Source: JBDXHU01 sp039989475 (GTDB lineage: Bacteria > Pseudomonadota > Gammaproteobacteria > Pseudomonadales > Halieaceae). Taken from it: a DNA stretch of 64,000 nucleotides. Positions 9,195 to 16,916 of this stretch are shown here, piece by piece. The stretch is taken from NCBI GenBank assembly GCA_039989475.1, contig JBDXHU010000002.1, positions 186,001 to 250,000 of the forward strand, in the 5' to 3' direction. Position numbers and translations under genes: made by a program. How positions within the stretch are numbered: the first letter of the stretch is position 1; every line of letters begins with the position of its first letter. The notes beneath the pieces were generated by a model that did not search any database, was not told the DNA's origin, and was given only the letters and a program-made list of their open reading frames with translations.

Positions 9195-9929
9195 TTATCC
9201 GACCAGGGCGCGGATATCGCGGATCGCTGTGACACCCGCTTCGTTGTCACCGTGTACGCACAGAGTGTCGGCGGTGACTGGCAACTCAGCGCCACTGATG
9301 GTTGTTACACTGCTTTTCTCACACAGTTGTTCAACCTGGGCCAGCATCTTGTCACGGCTGTGCACCGCACCTTCGAGCCGCCGCGATAACAATTTGCCGT
9401 CGTCGGCGTAGCAGCGGTCGGCGAAGGCCTCAAACCAGACTTCGACCCCCGCTGTGTCAGCTTCCCGTCGATGCGCATCGACCTCGGGTGTGGCCTGCAA
9501 CATCAGCGCCAGCGGGCGGTGGTACTCCGCCAGGGCTTCAAAAATGGCGGTGCGCACCTCTTGTTTGGACATCATGTCGTTGTAGAGCGCGCCGTGGGGC
9601 TTGACGTAACGCAGTTCCAGGTCCGTGCAGGTTGCCATGCCATCCATGGCAGCCACCTGGTAATGCAGTTTGGCGATGATTTCCTCTCGGCTACAGGCCA
9701 TGGAACGGCGACCGAAGCCGACCAGGTCCGGATAGGCGGGGTGGGCGCCCACGGTGACGCCGTGTTCCTTAGCCAGTCGCAGGGTGTGCTGGATTACCAG
9801 CGGGTCGCCGGCATGGAAGCCGGTGGCCACGTTGGCCTGGTCGATATAGGGCATAACTTCCGCGTCCAGTCCCATAGTCCAGGCGCCGAAGCTTTCGCCG
9901 AGGTCACAATTCAGTTTCATCTTGCTCAT
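9195..9929 (-). CDS. pxpA: 5-oxoprolinase subunit A (LamB/YcsF family)
   Basis: A 244-residue LamB/YcsF-family protein, the third subunit of PxpABC. It opens with KLNCDLGESFGAW and carries ANVATGFHAGDP and VGAHPAYPDLVGFGRR, whose Asp and His residues are the conserved putative active-site set of this polysaccharide-deacetylase-like fold. YVKPHGALYNDM is a further hallmark. Length is normal. It lies 10 bp after the DUF1445 gene and 8 bp before pxpB. In many bacteria pxpABC removes 5-oxoproline formed by spontaneous cyclisation of glutamate or glutamine. Here a dedicated enzymatic source of 5-oxoproline seems to be encoded on both sides. Confidence 0.93.
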   Translation of the reverse strand: MSKMKLNCDLGESFGAWTMGLDAEVMPYIDQANVATGFHAGDPLVIQHTLRLAKEHGVTVGAHPAYPDLVGFGRRSMACSREEIIAKLHYQVAAMDGMATCTDLELRYVKPHGALYNDMMSKQEVRTAIFEALAEYHRPLALMLQATPEVDAHRREADTAGVEVWFEAFADRCYADDGKLLSRRLEGAVHSRDKMLAQVEQLCEKSSVTTISGAELPVTADTLCVHGDNEAGVTAIRDIRALVG

Positions 9930-9939
9930 CTAAAAACCC

Positions 9940-10734
9940 CTAGAAGATAGCCAGCTTGCTGTTGGGCATATCTGTTACCAGCATGCAGCCCGGGCTGTGG
10001 GTGATACAGAAGGGCGGCCGGGCGTTTTCCAGAGCCACCTGTGGGGTCACGCCACAAGCCCAGAACACCGGCAGCTCTTGCTCGTGGATGGTCACTGCAT
10101 CGCCGTAATCAGGACTGGCAACATCGCTAATGCCAATCAGGCCCGGGTCGCCAAGGTGAACCGGTGCGCCATGTACGGATGGGAAGCGCGTACAAATCTG
10201 CACCGCACGAATTGCGTCGGCGGCGAGGAATGGCCGCATGCTCACCACCATTTTGCCGGAAAAAGCGCCGGCGGCCTCGCAGTCGATGTTGGTGCGGTAC
10301 ATGGGTACGTTCACACCCTCAGCGATATTGCGCACCTCAAGCCCGTCGGCAATCAGCGCTTCTTCGAAGCTGAAGGAGCAGCCGAGAGCGAAGGTGACCA
10401 GGTCGTCGCGCCACAGGGCTGTAATATCGCTAACATCGTCGACCTGCTGACCATTTTCATAGACCAGGTAACGGGGCACGTCTCGGCGGATGTCTATGTC
10501 GCCAAGGCCCGCTAGTCCCGGGTCGCCTGCTTTGGCGGCACTGGCGACCAGCGGGCAGGGCTTTGGGTTCAGCTGGCAGAATTTCAGGAAATCCGCCGCC
10601 CAGTCTGCTGGCAGGATCACGATATTGCACTGCACGAAGCCAGGGGCGAAGCCCGAGGTATTGCCCCTGTGATCACCGCTTCGAATACGCGCTCGCAAGT
10701 CGGCTGGCGCAAGGTGTGTCTGCTGTTTGTTCAT
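9940..10734 (-). CDS. DUF1445/UPF0317 protein, N-terminal-half homologue of D-glutamate cyclase
   Basis: A 264-residue protein of the DUF1445 (YcsI, 'putative hydro-lyase') family. Diagnostic segments are the start [20 protein letters not shown], then [27 protein letters not shown], and the end [17 protein letters not shown]1445 is the N-terminal half of animal D-glutamate cyclase; the C-terminal half is encoded by the DUF4392 gene at 6673-7581. This is the first gene of the seven-gene minus-strand operon, so any promoter should lie in 10735-10851, a short gap shared with the divergent DUF427 gene. I see no convincing sigma-70 pair there. Family assignment is confident; enzyme activity is inferred from the animal protein. 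Confidence 0.85.
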   Translation of the reverse strand: MNKQQTHLAPADLRARIRSGDHRGNTSGFAPGFVQCNIVILPADWAADFLKFCQLNPKPCPLVASAAKAGDPGLAGLGDIDIRRDVPRYLVYENGQQVDDVSDITALWRDDLVTFALGCSFSFEEALIADGLEVRNIAEGVNVPMYRTNIDCEAAGAFSGKMVVSMRPFLAADAIRAVQICTRFPSVHGAPVHLGDPGLIGISDVASPDYGDAVTIHEQELPVFWACGVTPQVALENARPPFCITHSPGCMLVTDMPNSKLAIF

Positions 10735-10851
10735 GGGCTAAATATAGCGCGTTGCGGCCCGCAGGGTAACTCACCCAAATCCGGTAGTTGGCGGCGGTGC
10801 TCCGAATCGACACAATGGGCGTATCAATTGGCAATTCATGGAGAACAAGTC

Positions 10852-11130
10852 ATGCGAGCTATTTGGAAAGACACGATCATCGCTGAATCCGATGACACTG
10901 TAGTGGTGGAAGGTAATCATTACTTTCCCGCTGAATCACTCAACAGCAGCCTGGTAAGTGACAGCGACAGCACCAGTGTCTGTCCCTGGAAGGGTACGGC
11001 ACATTATTACGATATTACCGTGGACGGGGAGACCAATGCCGCTGCCGCCTGGTACTACCCGGAGCCGAAGCAAGCCGCCAGCGAGATCAGCGACCGGGTG
11101 GCCTTTTGGAAAGGCGTGCGGGTGGAATGA
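10852..11130 (+). CDS. DUF427 domain protein
   Basis: A 92-residue single-domain DUF427 protein. The typical pattern is present: MRAIWKDTIIAESDDTVVVEG, then HYFP, CPWKGTAHYYDI and AAWYYPEPK with the shared Trp, Tyr and Pro residues. The ATG at 10852 has GGAG 8 bases upstream. The same frame is open far upstream, but the earlier part runs through the divergent promoter region and is not coding. The biochemical role of DUF427 is not established to my knowledge. It is divergent from the D-amino-acid operon and convergent with the aldo/keto reductase gene, and appears monocistronic. Confidence 0.8.
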   Translation: MRAIWKDTIIAESDDTVVVEGNHYFPAESLNSSLVSDSDSTSVCPWKGTAHYYDITVDGETNAAAAWYYPEPKQAASEISDRVAFWKGVRVE

Positions 11131-11225
11131 GAACATGAGCAGCATTCTCGCACAAAGCCTGTAAAGCCCTGTTGCCCGGCGGGTGATGGCTGATGCCAGG
11201 GCCCTGCTGGCGGCGCGCTAGTGTT

Positions 11226-12206
11226 CTAGACGTAACCCACCACCCCGTGTGGGACATAGGGTGCTTGCAGTCGTTCAATTTCCTCTGGGGACAAGTGCAG
11301 CGACAGTGCAGCCACGGCATCGTCAATGTGGTGGGCCCTGGTGACCCCAATAATCGGCGCCGTGATAGCGGGTTTGTGTAGCAACCACGCCAGGGCGACC
11401 TGGGCTCGCGGTACCTTGCGCTCTGCGGCGAGCGCTGCCACCACTTCGACAACCAGCTGGTCGGCAGCAGCGGTGGCCTGGTAGAGATAGTCGCCAAAGC
11501 CATCATTCTCTGAGCGATTGGTTTTCTCGTCCCAGTCCCGGGTCAGTTTGCCCCGCGCCAGCGGACTCCATGGGATGACAGCCACACCCTGGTCCACGCA
11601 CAGGGGTAGCATCTCGCGTTCTTCTTCGCGGTTGATCAGGTTGAGGTGGTTCTGCATGGAAACGAATTTGGTCCAGCCGTTCATCTCAGCGACGTGCTGG
11701 GCCTTGGCAAACTGCCAGGCATACATGGAGGAGGCGCCGATATAGCGCAACTTGCCCGCCCTGACCATATCGTGCAGGGCCTCCATGGTTTCTTCTATGG
11801 GGGTGTGGTGGTCCCAGCGATGAATCTGGTAGAGATCGATGTAATCCATGCCCAGTCGCGTCAGGCTGTCATCGACTGCCTGAATCACCGCCTTGCGCGA
11901 GAGGCCACCGGTGTTCGGTGCCTCGCGCCAGGGCATAAAGCCCTTGGTGGCGACGACCAGTTCATCGCGCCGGCCATGCTGCTTGAGGAAGCGGCCGACA
12001 ATTTCCTCCGAGGATCCATCTGAGTAGCCATTGGCGGTATCGAAAAAATTGATGCCAGCATCCAGCGCCGCCTGCAGCAAGGGCAGGCTTTCGCTTTCAC
12101 TCAAGGTCCAGGGATGCGGGCCACGCTCGGGTTCACCAAAGCTCATGCAACCCAGGCACAAGCGTGAAACCCTGAGTCCGGTTGTTCCAAGGTTTACATA
12201 GTCCAC
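11226..12206 (-). CDS. Aldo/keto reductase (NADPH-dependent)
   Basis: A 326-residue AKR-superfamily oxidoreductase with a TIM-barrel fold. The catalytic tetrad is visible as Asp56 and Tyr61 (FFDTANGYSDG), Lys88 (VATKGF) and the His in LYQIHRWD. The C-terminal IIGVTRAHHIDDAV is the usual NADP-binding region. It resembles AKR11/YajO-type proteins that reduce aldehydes or ketones. It lies 12 bp after the Rieske oxygenase gene and is the last of three co-directed genes. It may therefore reduce or oxidise a product of the P450/Rieske steps. The substrate is unknown. Confidence 0.88.
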   Translation of the reverse strand: MDYVNLGTTGLRVSRLCLGCMSFGEPERGPHPWTLSESESLPLLQAALDAGINFFDTANGYSDGSSEEIVGRFLKQHGRRDELVVATKGFMPWREAPNTGGLSRKAVIQAVDDSLTRLGMDYIDLYQIHRWDHHTPIEETMEALHDMVRAGKLRYIGASSMYAWQFAKAQHVAEMNGWTKFVSMQNHLNLINREEEREMLPLCVDQGVAVIPWSPLARGKLTRDWDEKTNRSENDGFGDYLYQATAAADQLVVEVVAALAAERKVPRAQVALAWLLHKPAITAPIIGVTRAHHIDDAVAALSLHLSPEEIERLQAPYVPHGVVGYV

Positions 12207-12218
12207 GACACTACCTCG

Positions 12219-13472
12219 TTACAGTTGCGCTACCCTCGGATCATTAGGATAGATCCATTCTTCGCCGATCACCTGTTTTACCCGCAATTCCTCAGGGATA
12301 TTTTCTATGCCAATGATGCGATCAGCGGCCTCGTTCCAGTGGTAGATGCGCGCTTCCTGGTAGGACAGGGGCACACCTTGAAAGCCATAGGACTCCATGG
12401 AAGCCTGTATTTTCTCGCCGAACTGGGTGTCTTCCTGTAATACCTGGCACAATTCCTCGCCGCGGTTAATAGTCCACATGTCGGGCCCCTCGCCATCACC
12501 CCAGTCCGGTGCCATGGTCCAGGTTTCCATGCGACATTTATTGATTCCGTTAGGCCAGAACGTAATGGGCGGAATAGCGTACTGGCTCAGCGGTATCACC
12601 AGGTTGGGAAACAAGCCGTAGGACTGCGTGCAGGTACGCGCAATCTCGCCGACGCCCTCGAACTGTGGCATATCCTCAGGCATGGCGACCGCTTCCAGGT
12701 TCGACTTACCCCTGGGTGTGGGTGCGATCATGCGGCCATGGCCGTTGCGATACAGGGTATTAACATTGCGTCGGTCATCGAGAATCGGTGACACGGTGGT
12801 GGGGTGAATGCTGCGCACATGGTAGACCTCCGTGTTGGCCTCCATGGCGATCTTCCAGTTGCAGTTGAGGTCAAAGATGGCACGGGCGGCCAGTCGACAC
12901 TTATCAAACTGAAACTCCTGCCACTCGTCGGCAATCGGGCCCAGCCAATCCAGCAGCGATGGCGCATCCGCATCGAAGTTGGTGAAGATCAGGTTGCCGA
13001 AGCGCTCGCAGCGCACTTTTTTCAGGCCGCGACAGGACATGTCCATGTCGCGGAAGTCTTCCGGATCACGCAGGCCCTTCAGCTCACCCTGGTGGTCATA
13101 GCTCCAGCCGTGATATTTGCAGGTCAGGCGTCGGCCCTGTCCGAACGCTTCAGTCACTACCGGCGCGCCGCGGTGACTGCAGGTGTTGTAAAACGCGTTC
13201 ACATCGCCATTCTCAGCATGCACGATGACGACCGGCTGACCGGCATTTTCCCACAGCATGTAGCAGCCGGGGTCGGGGATCTCGTCAATATGAGCCGCCA
13301 GTAACCAGGACTTGCGCCAGACGTGAGCCAGCTCCAGCTCAAAATAGCGCGGGTCGACGTAGCGACCAGCCGGAATGTCGGGCATGGCCGGCCAGCCCTG
13401 GGGCGGCTCGCTGCGGGCCGCCTCATACTCCATTAACTGGCGCAGGGTTTGGATAGTCTCAGCTGTCATCAT
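12219..13472 (-). CDS. Rieske non-haem iron oxygenase, alpha subunit
   Basis: A 417-residue ring-hydroxylating-oxygenase large subunit. The Rieske 2Fe-2S ligands are Cys98 and His100 in NTCSHRGAP, and Cys118 and His121 in CKYHGWSY. The mononuclear iron site has NWKIAMEANTEVYHVRSIHP with His218 and His223; the third carboxylate ligand lies further C-terminal. No beta-subunit gene is adjacent, as in alpha-only enzymes acting on steroids, terpenoids, carnitine or aromatic acids. No dedicated ferredoxin or reductase is nearby, so electrons must come from elsewhere. It is 17 bp after the P450 gene and 12 bp before the aldo/keto reductase. Its substrate cannot be read from sequence alone. Confidence 0.88.
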   Translation of the reverse strand: MMTAETIQTLRQLMEYEAARSEPPQGWPAMPDIPAGRYVDPRYFELELAHVWRKSWLLAAHIDEIPDPGCYMLWENAGQPVVIVHAENGDVNAFYNTCSHRGAPVVTEAFGQGRRLTCKYHGWSYDHQGELKGLRDPEDFRDMDMSCRGLKKVRCERFGNLIFTNFDADAPSLLDWLGPIADEWQEFQFDKCRLAARAIFDLNCNWKIAMEANTEVYHVRSIHPTTVSPILDDRRNVNTLYRNGHGRMIAPTPRGKSNLEAVAMPEDMPQFEGVGEIARTCTQSYGLFPNLVIPLSQYAIPPITFWPNGINKCRMETWTMAPDWGDGEGPDMWTINRGEELCQVLQEDTQFGEKIQASMESYGFQGVPLSYQEARIYHWNEAADRIIGIENIPEELRVKQVIGEEWIYPNDPRVAQL

Positions 13473-13489
13473 GATGTGTTCCTTGCCAT

Positions 13490-14641
13490 TCAGGCGGGAT
13501 CCAGTTCAAGCCACAGGTGGTGAAAACCCCGCAGCATGTTTGAGTGGGTGCGTTCGTTGGTCGCGCTGTCGGCATGCCTTATGCCGCGGTAACGCTGCAG
13601 TAATCCCTGTAGCGCATAGCGGGCTTCCAGTCGCGCTAGCGGTGCGCCGATACAGAAGTGAATACCATGGCCAAAGGTATGGTGATCGCTGCGGCCGCGA
13701 TCGAGGCGAAAACTGTCCGCGTCTTCATAGTGACTGGCGTCGCGATTGGCTGCGCCCAGGATCGCGTATACGGTGTCACCGGTTTTCACTGTTTGCCCGT
13801 GGAACTCGACATCTGCGGTGGCCTTGCGGCTCACCCAATGCACAGGCGCATCGAAGCGCAGGATCTCTTCCGTCGCCGCGTCAATTTTATCCGCGTTCTC
13901 CCGCAGCTCAGTCCAGGTTGCCGGGTGGTCAGCCAGGTAGTACAGCAGATTGCTGAGCAGGTTGGTCGTGGTTTCATTGCCCGCAATTAACAGCAGCATG
14001 TTAAAGCCGACGATATCCATATCCGACAGGCTTTCGCCGTCTACCTCGGCATGCACCACCTTACTTATCAGGTCGTCTCCCGGATTTTTCCGTCGCTCGG
14101 GAATCAGTGCCTGGAAATAGCCCGCCATCTCCATAATATCGGGCATACGCTCCTGCAAATCACTGGCTTCTGTGGTTCCGGTCAGCGCGTCCGACCAGCG
14201 CTTGAAGTCATCCTTGCGCTCGAAGGGGATTCCCATCAGCCGCGCTATCACTGCCACTGGCAGGGGAATGGTGAATGCGTCTGAAATATCAACTGGATGC
14301 TTGTGATCCAACTCATCCAATAGCTTGTCGACCATTGCTGCTACTTCGGTTTCCATTTCCTGCAAGGTGCGGCTGGTGAAAGCCTTGTTGACGATCGCGC
14401 GCAACTGGGTATGGCGAGGCGGGTCATCTGTAAGCAGGGGCAGGGCTATCGCTTGCTGATCACCTTCACCCATGGATTTGGAAGAGAACAGGGAGGCGTC
14501 CTTCAGCACAGCTCGCACATCGTCATAGCGACTCAGCACCCAGCCCTGCACATCTTCGGCCCACCATATCGGTTGTTCAGTACGCCATCGCTGATAGTGA
14601 GGGTAGGGGTTTTCCAGGGTATCGGGGTTGTTGAAATACAT
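13490..14641 (-). CDS. Cytochrome P450 monooxygenase
   Basis: A soluble bacterial class I P450 of about 383 residues. The I-helix oxygen-binding motif is LLLIAGNETTTNLL, the K-helix ExxR is in the EEILRF segment region, and the haem-binding block FGHGIHFCIGAPLARLEAR puts the thiolate Cys at about residue 330. The frame extends upstream to a TTG at 14686, but the ATG at 14641 (MYFNNPDTLENPYPHY) matches the usual N-terminus. It is the first gene of a three-gene unit with a Rieske oxygenase and an aldo/keto reductase. Regulation by the divergent TetR gene is likely, as an inverted repeat sits inside its promoter. Confidence 0.9.
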   Translation of the reverse strand: MYFNNPDTLENPYPHYQRWRTEQPIWWAEDVQGWVLSRYDDVRAVLKDASLFSSKSMGEGDQQAIALPLLTDDPPRHTQLRAIVNKAFTSRTLQEMETEVAAMVDKLLDELDHKHPVDISDAFTIPLPVAVIARLMGIPFERKDDFKRWSDALTGTTEASDLQERMPDIMEMAGYFQALIPERRKNPGDDLISKVVHAEVDGESLSDMDIVGFNMLLLIAGNETTTNLLSNLLYYLADHPATWTELRENADKIDAATEEILRFDAPVHWVSRKATADVEFHGQTVKTGDTVYAILGAANRDASHYEDADSFRLDRGRSDHHTFGHGIHFCIGAPLARLEARYALQGLLQRYRGIRHADSATNERTHSNMLRGFHHLWLELDPA

Positions 14642-14673
14642 GGATGGGATCTCAGAGGTGCCTGCGTTGGCAA

Positions 14674-14702
14674 AAATTACAATCAAGTGTAATATTTGTC
14701 AA
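14674..14702 (-). promoter_or_regulatory. P450 promoter with embedded TetR-type operator
   Basis: On the minus strand there is a perfect -35 (TTGACA, 14702-14697), a 17-bp spacer and a -10 TAATTT (14679-14674). Within it lies the inverted repeat ATTACA-N6-TGTAAT at 14676-14693, covering the spacer and the edge of the -10. The divergent TetR gene starts 3 bp beyond the -35. Binding of the repressor here would block the P450 operon and probably its own gene. The promoter and repeat are seen directly; the protein that binds is inferred. Confidence 0.7.
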
Positions 14703-14704
14703 CT

Positions 14705-15367
14705 ATGCAAGCCAACTCGACAGCCCGGGCCAAGCGCGGTTCTTACGCCTCGCCTCGACAGGAGGAGCGACAGCGTCGCATTCTGGCAACGGCACGGCGT
14801 GAAATTACCGAGCTTGGCTACGCCGCCTTGACCATGCAGCAGCTGGCGCAGGCCAGTTCCGTGTCGACCAAGACTCTCTATAATCTCTATGGCAGCAAGG
14901 ATGAGCTGTTGCTGGCGGCAGTGGCAGACTTGCTGGGTAATCTGGAGCAGCACTCACAGGTGCTGTCCGCGGCAGAGGGAATACCCTCCTTGCTGGCGTT
15001 TACCGAAGTGGTCAGCGACCAGGTGGTAGCGACGCCGCAGTATGCTGAAGTGATGGCGCAGGCGCTGTTTCAGACAGATAGCCAGCATCGCCTGGTGGAC
15101 CTTCTGCTCGGCAATACCCGGAAAGTGGCTCGTGAAGCCCTCGATCATGCCGCGCAGGCGGGTGAATTGCAGGATGGCGTTGACCCCGATAGCACGGCGC
15201 AACTGTTGGCGGGACACCAGTGGGGGCTGATCCTGATGTGGAATAAAGGACAGATTGCTCTGCGGGATTTGAAGCGGCAAGCCATGCGTAGTCAACTATT
15301 GTGCCTGATTCCCCTCTGTGCAGGCGCTCTGCAAGCACAGTTACAAGCCCGGCTGAAGCTGGTGTAG
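14705..15367 (+). CDS. TetR/AcrR-family transcriptional regulator
   Basis: A 220-residue repressor-type protein. The N-terminal helix-turn-helix spans about residues 20-65 (RRILATARREITELGYAALTMQQLAQ, then SVSTKTLYNLYGSKDELL, the classic TetR recognition helix). The C-terminal ligand domain has no recognisable signature. An upstream TTG at 14696 is possible, but the ATG at 14705 is preferred. The gene is divergent from the P450-Rieske-AKR unit, and an inverted repeat lies in the shared 63-bp gap, so it most likely represses that operon until a substrate or product binds. Confidence 0.88.
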   Translation: MQANSTARAKRGSYASPRQEERQRRILATARREITELGYAALTMQQLAQASSVSTKTLYNLYGSKDELLLAAVADLLGNLEQHSQVLSAAEGIPSLLAFTEVVSDQVVATPQYAEVMAQALFQTDSQHRLVDLLLGNTRKVAREALDHAAQAGELQDGVDPDSTAQLLAGHQWGLILMWNKGQIALRDLKRQAMRSQLLCLIPLCAGALQAQLQARLKLV

Positions 15368-15447
15368 GGTCGGTGCTGGTCGCTAAAGCACTTGGAATTT
15401 GCTGGCTGCCGCGCATAATGTAGGCCCCCCGGTAATAGAGACCCGCT

Positions 15448-16302
15448 GTGCCTGAACGTCAAACCCTTGAGCATTTGCTCGCTACCCTGTCCCTGACCCA
15501 CCAGGGAAACTATTCCTTCACCGCCGAGAACACCCACCCGGAAGGCCCGCGTCTGTATGGCGGGCAGGTGTTGGCGCAGGCGCTGCGTGCAGCGTTGTTG
15601 ACCGTGCCAGAGGATCGGGAAGTGCATTCCCAGCACGCCTATTTCCTGCGTGCTGGTGACGGCAAGTTGCCGGTGACCCTGGATGTGGAGAACGCCCGCG
15701 ACGGTGGCAGCTTTAGCTCGCGCCGGGTCGTGGCTTCACAGGAGGGGCGCGTTATCCTGGTCAGTTCCCTGTCCTTCCAGGCGCGCGAAAAAGGTGACGA
15801 GTTTGAGCCGGAGCCACCCCACGTGCCTGGGCCCGACGGCTTGCAGAATGAGCGCGAGCGCAGTATGGAGGAGGACTTTTTCTGGCCGGAATTCCAGATA
15901 GTCGATGGCCTCGATTGGGATGTGCGTTTTGTTGAGCCCGTGGACTGGCGCAACCCGACCCCACGCGAAGGTGTACTGCATATCTGGATGAAGACCAGCG
16001 AGCAAATCGGCAAGTCGCGCGGACTTCACGAAAGCCTGCTGGCCTATATGTCCGACTGCTGCCTGGTGGATGCAACCCTGCTACCCAATGGCCGCAGCTG
16101 GTTCCAGGGCATGCAAACCGCCAGCCTGGACCACGCGCTCTGGTTTCATGCCCCCTGTCGGGTCGACGATTGGCTCTTGTTCGAGGTTAACTGTGAACGG
16201 GTTAGTGGTGCCCGTGGCCTGGCTCGTGGGCGTTTTTACGCCCAGGATGGCACCCTGGTTGCGACTTGTATGCAGGAATGCCTGCAGCGACGCCTGCAGT
16301 AG
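15448..16302 (+). CDS. tesB: Acyl-CoA thioesterase, TesB/PTE type (double hotdog)
   Basis: A 284-residue thioesterase II family protein that hydrolyses acyl-CoA to free acid and CoA. Two hotdog halves are visible: the first with GPRLYGGQVLAQAL and SQHAYFLRAGD, and GGSFSSRRVVASQ, which carries the helix-facing substrate residues; the second with MSDCCLVDATLLP and TASLDHALWFHAP, where the conserved Asp of the catalytic set sits in SLDHALWFH. Length matches TesB (about 286). The start is GTG at 15448. A HAD phosphatase gene follows 8 bp after the stop, so the two are probably co-transcribed. Confidence 0.9.
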   Translation: MPERQTLEHLLATLSLTHQGNYSFTAENTHPEGPRLYGGQVLAQALRAALLTVPEDREVHSQHAYFLRAGDGKLPVTLDVENARDGGSFSSRRVVASQEGRVILVSSLSFQAREKGDEFEPEPPHVPGPDGLQNERERSMEEDFFWPEFQIVDGLDWDVRFVEPVDWRNPTPREGVLHIWMKTSEQIGKSRGLHESLLAYMSDCCLVDATLLPNGRSWFQGMQTASLDHALWFHAPCRVDDWLLFEVNCERVSGARGLARGRFYAQDGTLVATCMQECLQRRLQ

Positions 16303-16310
16303 TTCAGTTC

Positions 16311-16916
16311 GTGACGGAGCTGTCATCACTGCGCGGGTTGGTGTTTGACCTGGACGGCACCCTGGCCGATTCACGTCTCGATTTTCCCGCCATGCGCGCA
16401 GAGACCGGCTGTCCAGAGGGTACGGGATTACTCGAGTACATCGGCGCGCTGGACAGTGAGGCAGAACGCCTGCGTGCCAATGCTGTGATTCACCACTATG
16501 AAATGCTGGGTGCCAGCGCGGCAAGCTGGATTCCGGGTGCACAAGAGCTGCTTGCGCAGCTGACGCAGGCATCACTCCCAATCGGAATCTTCACCCGCAA
16601 CAGCCGCGAGGCGGCTGGCCTGATGATCAATTCACTGGCTATACCCTGTGACACCCTGATCGCCCGGGAAGACGCTGTCGCCAAGCCGGACCCCGAGGGT
16701 TTGCTAAAAATCGCCAGGGGCTGGGAACTGGATGTGCAGGAGCTGCTTTGTGTTGGTGATTTCCTCTATGATTTGCAGGCTGCCAGCAATGCGGGTATGC
16801 GCAGCTGCCTGTATGATCCGCTGGGTAGCAGCCCTCATACCGGGCACGCGGACCTGGTAGTGCGTCACTTTGATGAGCTCGGCGCGATGATTTTTGGAGA
16901 CCCCCTGCATGACTAA
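16311..16916 (+). CDS. HAD-superfamily hydrolase (phosphoglycolate-phosphatase-like)
   Basis: A HAD hydrolase of about 201 residues with the nucleophile motif VFDLDGTLADS (Asp13 and Asp15 from the GTG at 16311), motif II IFTRNS, and a motif III/IV region of KPDPEGLLKIA and CVGDFLYDLQAA with the Mg-binding acid pair. The frame also has a TTG at 16266 and an ATG at 16278 inside the thioesterase gene. The GTG just after that gene's stop gives a normal HAD N-terminus (LRGLVFDLDGTL), though its ribosome site is weak. It overlaps pepD by 8 bp. The substrate is probably a small phosphorylated metabolite; no finer call is possible. Confidence 0.82.
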   Translation: MTELSSLRGLVFDLDGTLADSRLDFPAMRAETGCPEGTGLLEYIGALDSEAERLRANAVIHHYEMLGASAASWIPGAQELLAQLTQASLPIGIFTRNSREAAGLMINSLAIPCDTLIAREDAVAKPDPEGLLKIARGWELDVQELLCVGDFLYDLQAASNAGMRSCLYDPLGSSPHTGHADLVVRHFDELGAMIFGDPLHD

